Assembly (NCBI RefSeq): GCF_000876015.1
Contig: NZ_BBQM01000005.1
Location: 88,144-152,143 of the forward strand
Direction of reading: 5' to 3'
DNA from: Cupriavidus basilensis
GTDB taxonomy: Bacteria > Pseudomonadota > Gammaproteobacteria > Burkholderiales > Burkholderiaceae
DNA: 64,000 bases
Made by a program: the position numbers and the translations under genes. Under the pieces are notes generated by a model. It searched no databases, was not told the DNA's origin, and saw nothing but the letters and a program-made list of their open reading frames with translations. Positions 58,525 to 64,000 of the stretch are shown here, piece after piece; position 1 is the first letter of the stretch, and each line of letters starts with the position of its first letter.

Positions 58525-59562
58525 TCAGTCCAGCGAGATGCTGGCGCTCCTGGCCACCTTGCCGAACTTCTCGTACTCGGACAGCGTCAGCGACTGCAGC
58601 TCCGCCGCGCTCGAGCCCTTCGGGTTGAAGCCGGCCTGCACCAGCTTGTCCTTCACCTCGGCATTGCCGAGCGCCTCGACCAGCGCGGCGTTGAGCGCCT
58701 GCACCACCGGCGCCGGCATGCCGGCCGGGCCGTACACGCCGAACCACGGCTCCACGGCGTAGCCGGCCAGGCCGGCCTCGGCCAGCGTCGGCACGTTGGG
58801 CAGCGACGGCGAGCGGGTCTTGCCCGCCACCGCCAGCGCGCGCAGCTTGCCGGCCTGGATGTGCGGCAGCGAGGCCGGCAGGTTGTCGAACATCACCTGC
58901 ACGTGGCCGCCCAGCATGTCGTTGATGGCCGGGCTGCTGCCCTTGTACGGCACGTGGACCAGGCCGGTCTGCGTCATCTGCGAGAACATCGCGCCGGCCA
59001 GGTGCATCGAGGTGCCGGCGCCCGCCGTGGCGTAGGTCAGGCCGGGATGCGCCTTGGCATAGCCGACCAGATCGGCCACCGTCTTCACCGGCAGGTCGTT
59101 GCTGACTTCCAGCACGATGGTGGAGGTGCCCAGCAGGCTCACCGCGGTGAAGTCCTTGCGCGGGTCGAACGGCACGTGCTTGTAGATGTGCGGATTGAGC
59201 GCGTTGGTGGAGATCGCGCCGAAGCCGATGGTGTAGCCGTCCGGCGCGGCCTTGGCCACCGCCTCCATGCCGATGTTGCCGCCGGCGCCCGGGCGGTTTT
59301 CCACCACCACCGGCTGGCCCAGCTTCTCGCCGATGCGCTGGCCGACCGTGCGCGCCACCAGGTCGGTGGTGCCGCCGGCGGCGTAGGGCACGACGAAGCG
59401 GATCGGCCTGGACGGGTAGTCGCCGGCCGCGCCGGCCACGCCTGGCAGCCAGCTTCCGGCCAGCGCGGCGGCGATGGCGGCCGCGCCCAGCAGGCGCCGG
59501 CCGGCGGCCGGCCCGCGCGCGGCGGCGGGCGAAAGGGAGGGAAAGAGGGATGCTGCCGTCAT
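58525..59562 (-). CDS. Bug family tripartite tricarboxylate transporter binding protein
   Basis: A periplasmic binding protein of the TctC/Bug family, very numerous in Burkholderiales. 345 residues: signal peptide with [20 protein letters not shown] (residues ~20-39) and cleavage near GAAG, then [20 protein letters not shown], the [19 protein letters not shown] block and [20 protein letters not shown]. The ligand is probably a carboxylate. No TctAB membrane genes are nearby, so it is an orphan. SD AAGGAGC. Confidence 0.92.
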   Translation of the reverse strand: MTAASLFPSLSPAAARGPAAGRRLLGAAAIAAALAGSWLPGVAGAAGDYPSRPIRFVVPYAAGGTTDLVARTVGQRIGEKLGQPVVVENRPGAGGNIGMEAVAKAAPDGYTIGFGAISTNALNPHIYKHVPFDPRKDFTAVSLLGTSTIVLEVSNDLPVKTVADLVGYAKAHPGLTYATAGAGTSMHLAGAMFSQMTQTGLVHVPYKGSSPAINDMLGGHVQVMFDNLPASLPHIQAGKLRALAVAGKTRSPSLPNVPTLAEAGLAGYAVEPWFGVYGPAGMPAPVVQALNAALVEALGNAEVKDKLVQAGFNPKGSSAAELQSLTLSEYEKFGKVARSASISLD

Positions 59563-59810
59563 GTGTGCTCCTTGGTTTTTCTTATGCGGCACGCGGGCGG
59601 GCGTGCCGACCGGCGAGCTTACGGCAGTTTGGCGAAGGCTGCCAGCGCCGCCTCGGCCGGGTCCGCGCCCGCGCCGCCGCGTCCGCTGCCGCCCGCCGCG
59701 GCCCGGCGCGGGCGGCGTCCGCAGCCTTTGCCTCTTTTCGCATACAATGGCTCGCGTCCTGCCCGAGCCGCCTCCGGCGGCGCGCGGCGTGTCCCATCCA
59801 GTCCGCCCCC

Positions 59811-60767
59811 GTGCCCGCATCCCCACTTTCCCGCATCGCGGCTCCCGCGCAGCCCGCTTCCCAGCCACCCTCCCAGCGCAGCGGCCTCGCCGTGGCCGCC
59901 ATCGGCGCCGTGCTGTTTTCCTGCAAGGCCATCGTCGCCAAGCTGATGTACCGCTACGACGTCGACGCGGTCATGGTCATCACGCTGCGCATGCTGTTCG
60001 CCGTGCCGCTGTTCATGGCGATCGGCTGGTGGCAGTCGCGCCGGCTGCCGGCGCTGTCCTGGGCCGACCGCGGCCGCATCGTCTTCCTCGGCTTCATCGG
60101 CTACTACCTGTCGAGCTTCCTCGATTTCCTCGGCCTGCAGTACATCACCGCCGGGCTGGAGCGGCTGATCCTGTTCCTCACGCCGTCGTTCGTGCTGCTG
60201 ACCAGCGCCGTGGTGTTCAAGCGCAGCATCAGCCCCAGGCAATGGCTGTCGCTGCTGCTCGCGTATATAGGCATCGTGCTGGTTTTCGCGCATGATCTGG
60301 ACGTGAGCGGCAGCGGGGTCTGGCTGGGCGCGGCGCTGGTGCTGAGCAGCGCGCTGACCTACGGCATCTACCTGATCCTGTCCGGCGAGCTGGTGCAGCG
60401 CATCGGCTCGCTGCGGCTGGTGGCGTATGCGATGTGCGTGTCCACCGCCTGCTGCATCGTGCAGTATGTCGTGCTGGGGCGCCCCGTGGCGGCGCTGCTG
60501 CAGCCGGCGCCCGTGATGTGGCTGTCGCTGGTGAACTCGGTGCTGTGCACGGTGATGCCGGTGTCGCTGACGATGATCGCGGTGGCGCGCATCGGCGCGC
60601 CGATGGCGTCGCAGGCCGGCATGCTGGGCCCGGTGTCGACGCTGTTCCTCGGCTTCTGGCTGCTGGGCGAGCCGATCACCGGCGTGCAACTGGCCGGCAG
60701 CGCGCTGGTCATGGGCGGGATATATTTGCTGTCGGCGCGCCGGCGCGAACCGGCGCGGGCAGGCTAG
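59811..60767 (+). CDS. EamA/DMT-family transporter
   Basis: A membrane exporter with ten hydrophobic segments in two EamA repeats: about residues 27-165 and 170-305. 318 residues from the GTG chosen; starts MPASPLSRIAAPAQ. The second-repeat block SGVWLGAALVLSSALTYGIYL and the ending GVQLAGSALVMGGIYLLSARR are typical. Substrate unknown. The start is inferred, since the frame is open further upstream; TACAAT at 59744-59749 could be the -10. Confidence 0.82.
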   Translation: MPASPLSRIAAPAQPASQPPSQRSGLAVAAIGAVLFSCKAIVAKLMYRYDVDAVMVITLRMLFAVPLFMAIGWWQSRRLPALSWADRGRIVFLGFIGYYLSSFLDFLGLQYITAGLERLILFLTPSFVLLTSAVVFKRSISPRQWLSLLLAYIGIVLVFAHDLDVSGSGVWLGAALVLSSALTYGIYLILSGELVQRIGSLRLVAYAMCVSTACCIVQYVVLGRPVAALLQPAPVMWLSLVNSVLCTVMPVSLTMIAVARIGAPMASQAGMLGPVSTLFLGFWLLGEPITGVQLAGSALVMGGIYLLSARRREPARAG

Positions 60768-60835
60768 AAGACACAAGGCATGGCCAACAACAGGGGCGGG
60801 CAGCCGCCTCGATGACACAACAAGGAGTCGACGAG

Positions 60836-61624
60836 ATGGATCTAGGATTGCGCGGCAAGCATGCGCTGGTGTGCGGCGCCAGCAAGGGCCTCGGTTTCGC
60901 CTGCGCGGACGCGCTGGCCGCCGAAGGCGTGGACGTGGTGATCGTGGCGCGCGGCGCCGAGGCGCTGGAGAAGGCGGCGGCGGACCTGCGCGCGCGCCAC
61001 GGCCGGCGCGTGGTGGCGGTGGCCACCGACATCACCACCCCGGAAGGACGCAAGCTGGCGCTGGATGCCGTCGCCAGGCTCGGCGACCTGGACATCCTCG
61101 TCAACAACGCCGGTGGCCCGCCGCCGGGCAATTTCCGCGACTGGGACCGCGATGCGTGGCTGGCCGCGATCGACGCCAACATGCTGACCCCGATCGAGCT
61201 GATCAAGTCCACCGTGGACGGCATGATCGCGCGCAAGTGGGGCCGCATCATCAACATCACCAGCGGCGCGGTCAAGGCGCCGATCGACGTGCTCGGCCTG
61301 TCCAACGGCGCGCGCTCGGGCCTGACCGGCTTCGTCGCCGGGCTGGCGCGCGAAGTGGCGCAGCACGGCGTGACCGTCAACAACCTGCTGCCGGGGCCGT
61401 TCCATACCGACCGTCTGTTCAAGACGATGGAAGGCGGCGCGAAGAAGGCCGGCCTGACGGTGGAGGAAGTGGCCGAGCGCCGCGCCGCGCAGAACCCGAC
61501 CCGCCGCTTCGGCGAGCCGGCCGAGTTCGGCGCCACCTGCGCCTTCCTGTGCAGCCGCCAGGCCGCCTACATGACCGGCCAGAACATCCTGCTGGACGGT
61601 GGCGCGTTCCCGGGCACGTTCTAG
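60836..61624 (+). CDS. Atypical SDR protein lacking the YxxxK pair
   Basis: A 262-residue short-chain dehydrogenase/reductase fold protein. The nucleotide loop is CGASKGLG (residues 13-20) and NNAGG (90-94) is present, as is the catalytic serine (Ser143 in NITSGAVKAP). At the place of the YxxxK pair, 13 and 17 residues further on, stand Ser156 and Arg160 (LSNGARSG). The same SNGAR pattern occurs in a known SDR subgroup as far as I recall. Reductase activity is doubtful. A good SD (AAGGAG) precedes the ATG. The gene follows the DMT transporter. Confidence 0.88.
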   Translation: MDLGLRGKHALVCGASKGLGFACADALAAEGVDVVIVARGAEALEKAAADLRARHGRRVVAVATDITTPEGRKLALDAVARLGDLDILVNNAGGPPPGNFRDWDRDAWLAAIDANMLTPIELIKSTVDGMIARKWGRIINITSGAVKAPIDVLGLSNGARSGLTGFVAGLAREVAQHGVTVNNLLPGPFHTDRLFKTMEGGAKKAGLTVEEVAERRAAQNPTRRFGEPAEFGATCAFLCSRQAAYMTGQNILLDGGAFPGTF

Positions 61625-61656
61625 GCTGCTTTTCGCCGTTTGCCCCGTTTTGCCGT

Positions 61657-61690
61657 ACCCCGCGCGTGGCCTTGCCGCGCACGGGGTGTT
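61657..61690 (+). terminator. Weak hairpin after the SDR gene
   Basis: ACCCCGCGCG and CGCGCACGGGGT can pair with a mismatch, followed by GTTTCCC. Poor T run; low confidence. Confidence 0.35.
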
Positions 61691-61734
61691 TCCCGCCGGG
61701 CCGCGCCGGCCCGGCCTTTCCCTGACTGGCCCGG

Positions 61735-62145
61735 ATGACGCAGATGACTTGCCCCCGCATTGCGCTGATCGCGCACGACCACAAGAAAGACGACATCGTC
61801 GCCTTTGCCCAGCGCCACCGCGATTTCCTCGCGCGCTGCGAACTGCTGGCCACCGGCACCACCGGCGGGCGCCTGGCCGACGAGGTCGGCCTCACGGTGA
61901 CGCGCATGCTCTCCGGCCCCTGGGGCGGCGACCTGCAGATCGGCGCGCAACTGGCCGAAGGCCGCGTGGGCGTGGTGATCTTCCTGCGCGACCCGATGAC
62001 GCCGCAGCCGCACGAGCCCGACATCAATGCGCTGGTGCGCGCCTGCGACGTGCACAACGTGCCGTGCGCGACCAACGTGGCGACCGCCGAACTGCTGGTC
62101 GCCGAACTGCGCCGGCTCTACCCCGAGCCGGGCACGCAAGCCTGA
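61735..62145 (+). CDS. mgsA: Methylglyoxal synthase
   Basis: Turns dihydroxyacetone phosphate into methylglyoxal, a phosphate-releasing bypass of lower glycolysis. 136 residues. Family blocks: [37 protein letters not shown], and [20 protein letters not shown] with the catalytic aspartate (the GGD of this block), then [21 protein letters not shown] second ATG three codons on is also possible. Confidence 0.95.
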   Translation: MTQMTCPRIALIAHDHKKDDIVAFAQRHRDFLARCELLATGTTGGRLADEVGLTVTRMLSGPWGGDLQIGAQLAEGRVGVVIFLRDPMTPQPHEPDINALVRACDVHNVPCATNVATAELLVAELRRLYPEPGTQA

Positions 62146-62186
62146 TCCCTCACAAGTCGCGGTTGCAAGAACGACAGGAGCACAAC

Positions 62187-63161
62187 ATGAGCAAGGCCAT
62201 CCGTATTTTCGAGACCGGCGGACCGGAAGTGATGCAGTGGGTGGATGTCGAGGTCGGCGAGCCCGGCCCCGGCCAGATCCGCGTGCGGCACGAGGCCGTG
62301 GGCCTGAACTACATCGACGTGTATTTCCGCACCGGCCTGTACAAGCAGCCGCTGCCCGGCGGCATCGGCATGGAAGGCGCCGGCGTGGTGGAGGCGGTGG
62401 GCGAGGGCGTGACGCACCTCGGCGTGGGCGACCGCGTGGCCTACGCGGGCCGTCCCACGGGCGCCTACGCGCAGGTGCGCGTGATGCCGGCCGACATCGT
62501 GGTGCGCCTGCCGGACGCGATCTCGTTCGAGCAGGGCGCGGCGATGATGCTGCAGGGCCTGACCGTGCAATACCTGGTGCGCGACAGCTACCGCGCGCAG
62601 CCCGGCGACACCGTGCTGCTGCACGCGGCCGCGGGCGGCGTGGGCCTGATCGCCAGCCAGTGGCTCAAGGCGCTCGGCGTGACCGTGATCGGCACCGCCG
62701 GCAGCGACGAGAAGGCGGCGCTGGCGCGCGCGCACGGCTGCGACCACACCATCGTCTACACGCGCGAATCGTTCGTCGACCGGGTCAAGGAGATCACCGG
62801 CGGCAAGGGCGTCGCCGCGGTCTACGACTCGGTGGGCAAGGACACCTTCAACGGCTCGCTGGACTGCCTGGCGCCGCGCGGCACGATGGTGGTGTTCGGC
62901 AACGCCTCGGGCCCGGTGCCGCCCTTCGATCTTTCGGTGCTCGGCAACAAGGGCTCGCTGCGCCTCACGCGGCCCACGCTGATGACCTACGTGGTCCACC
63001 GCGAACTGCTGGAGCCGATGGCGGCCGACCTGTTCGAGATGGTCACCAGCGGCAAGGTCAAGATCGAGGTGCGCCAGCGCTACGCGCTGGCCGACGTGGC
63101 CCAGGCGCACCGCGACCTGGAAGGCCGCAAGACCACCGGCACCACCATCCTGCTGCCCTGA
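62187..63161 (+). CDS. NADPH:quinone oxidoreductase (QOR, zeta-crystallin type)
   Basis: A zinc-free MDR-family reductase for quinones or other enones. 324 residues from the ATG with GACAGGAG upstream. It starts MSKAIRIFETGGPEVMQW and has HEAVGLNYIDVYFRTGLYKQ, the nucleotide loop LLHAAAGGVGLIASQWLKALG and YDSVGKDTFNGSLDCLAPRG. No zinc ligands are seen. It may share a transcript with mgsA (40-base gap); the two could handle reactive carbonyls, which is inference. Confidence 0.92.
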   Translation: MSKAIRIFETGGPEVMQWVDVEVGEPGPGQIRVRHEAVGLNYIDVYFRTGLYKQPLPGGIGMEGAGVVEAVGEGVTHLGVGDRVAYAGRPTGAYAQVRVMPADIVVRLPDAISFEQGAAMMLQGLTVQYLVRDSYRAQPGDTVLLHAAAGGVGLIASQWLKALGVTVIGTAGSDEKAALARAHGCDHTIVYTRESFVDRVKEITGGKGVAAVYDSVGKDTFNGSLDCLAPRGTMVVFGNASGPVPPFDLSVLGNKGSLRLTRPTLMTYVVHRELLEPMAADLFEMVTSGKVKIEVRQRYALADVAQAHRDLEGRKTTGTTILLP

Positions 63162-63170
63162 GCGCGGCGG

Positions 63171-63464
63171 CTAGCGCGCGCGCACGGTGGTGGCGCCGGC
63201 GCGCGCCTCGGCCTGCCGCAGCACATGCGGCGGCAGGGCCTTGAGCATGAAGTGCACCGCCAGCGGAATCAGCACCACGTCGTCGACGATGCCCAGCCCG
63301 AGGATGAAATCCGGGATCAGGTCGATCGGCGAGATCGCATAGAGCACCAGCCCGAAGCTGGCCGGGCGCAGCCAGCGCGGCGCGTCCGGATGGCGCAGCG
63401 CGAACCACAGCAGGCGGCCGTCGCGCCGCAGCAGGGTCCATAGCGCGGAGAATCGTTTCCACAT
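63171..63464 (-). CDS. YkvA (DUF1232) membrane protein
   Basis: A 97-residue protein with the DUF1232 signature YAISPIDLIPDFILGLGIVDD within two membrane segments (about residues 38-53 and 57-74). Function unknown across the family. SD AGGAGC. It converges with the quinone oxidoreductase at nine bases. Confidence 0.88.
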   Translation of the reverse strand: MWKRFSALWTLLRRDGRLLWFALRHPDAPRWLRPASFGLVLYAISPIDLIPDFILGLGIVDDVVLIPLAVHFMLKALPPHVLRQAEARAGATTVRAR

Positions 63465-64000
63465 GAGAGGGGCTCCTTTACTCAGCGAGATTCATTCGCC
63501 ATAAAGCTGGAGGGCGGGTCTTGTCTCGCAAGTAGCTTGGGGTGGTTGGCGGGGGTTCAAGTTCCCCGGTGACGGGGATTGCTATTTGTGGTTTTGGCTT
63601 GGCTTGCGGGTTGGTGTGCTTGTGCTTCAACGTCAACTTCAGATTCAAATTCGACGTCAAAGTCAAAGTCAAAGGCTTTCGCTCCCCCGGAGCGACCTAC
63701 TTTCTTTTCCCCGAAAAGAAAGTAGGCAAAGAAAGCGGGCTGCCTGGCCGGCAGAGGCAGAAACGTTGGGGTTTCTAGTGTTTCTGGTTTCGTCGTGGGG
63801 TCTGTGGTTCTGCTGGCATCCTGCCGTTACCGGTTCGGCTGGCCACGATCTGGCTGGCGGCAGTGGTTTCGGGGTTAGACCTATGATGGCGAGCGCATTG
63901 CTGGTTCGGCCATCTACCGTTACCGGTGCTGGCGGCCACGACATAGCACCCTCGTGTTTTCGTGGTGGGCGCGGTGGACCCGGCGCGGGTGTGCGGGATT
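63465..64000. other. Gene-free, repeat-bearing end of window
   Basis: No gene is supported. Composition is less GC-rich than in the rest of the window, with T/G-rich stretches and GTCAAA tandem copies near 63655-63672. Two related strings with CCGTTACCGGT (about 63824 and 63918) and GGC(T/G)GGCCACGA follow. A perfect palindrome is annotated separately. The short open frames here translate to low-complexity sequence. Confidence 0.6.
63696..63726. repeat. Palindrome CCTACTTTCTTTT-N5-AAAAGAAAGTAGG
   Basis: Perfect 13-base arms around CCCCG, followed by CAAAGAAAG. I recall similar CCTACTTTCTTT palindromes scattered through intergenic regions of several GC-rich proteobacteria, so this is probably one copy of a dispersed element. 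It can also act as a terminator-like fold. Confidence 0.75.

Noticed and set aside
63478..63672. 64-codon minus-strand frame beginning MTLTLTSNLNLKLTL
   Set aside because: It is a translation of simple GTCAAA-type repeats.
63669..63944. 91-codon minus-strand frame at the window end
   Set aside because: It spans the palindromic repeat; the peptide is of the kind produced by this dispersed element and lacks an SD.

Overview
The window reads as ordinary chromosome of a GC-rich betaproteobacterium, most likely Burkholderiaceae close to Cupriavidus or Ralstonia. Three things point there: very high third-position GC (which opens long antisense frames), the gene order rpsA-ihfB-lapA-lapB-ugd-rfaE1-hldD, and Bug-family, EtfAB, MetNIQ and RsfS proteins of betaproteobacterial style. 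The genus is an inference from remembered gene order and protein style, not from a search. About 60 protein genes are supported. I see no rRNA, tRNA, insertion sequence, prophage or CRISPR array.

Layout. 0-6.4 kb: end of ribosomal protein S1, IHF beta, then a lipopolysaccharide (LPS) block (LapA, LapB, UDP-glucose dehydrogenase, heptose kinase, heptose epimerase). 6.7-13 kb: a ComEA-like DNA-binding protein with a 12-bp repeat array inside its 5' end, a uracil permease, cysteine synthase CysM, lytic transglycosylase MltB, a class II histone deacetylase-like hydrolase and a crotonase-fold protein. 13-19.5 kb: methionine importer MetNIQ, then EtfB, EtfA and an acyl-CoA dehydrogenase. 19.6-27.7 kb: DadA with a divergent Lrp regulator, a radical SAM protein behind a near-consensus LexA box, a copper-type P-type ATPase, and small membrane or exported proteins. 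27.8-30.2 kb: the classic rpsP-rimM-trmD-rplS operon. 30.3-40.6 kb: a Nudix hydrolase, TrhO, DnaE, then a second LPS block (two glycosyltransferases, WaaL, MsbA). 40.7-47.8 kb: an AhpD-like protein, an antiporter, and a divergent pair of exported enzymes (phosphoesterase and di-haem peroxidase). 47.9-55.6 kb: a long minus-strand housekeeping run (rng, maf, rlmH, rsfS, nadD, hemF, purD, yebC). 55.8-63.5 kb: HerA-like ATPase, DUF3149, Upp, a Bug binding protein, a DMT exporter, an atypical SDR, MgsA, quinone oxidoreductase and YkvA. The last 0.5 kb holds no convincing gene and has different base composition and palindromic repeats.

Most genes are core functions: envelope LPS synthesis and export, translation and RNA processing, fatty-acid electron transfer, amino-acid metabolism. 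The least explained items are (i) ten-fold 12-bp or tetrapeptide repeats at the start of comEA with similar 12-mers just after the gene, (ii) a large triple-nested palindrome joined to the purD stop codon, (iii) the LexA box before a SplB-like radical SAM gene, (iv) an SDR and a crotonase that have lost their usual catalytic residues, and (v) two palindromes framing the metNIQ promoter. I found no clear multi-gene system that looks wholly new.
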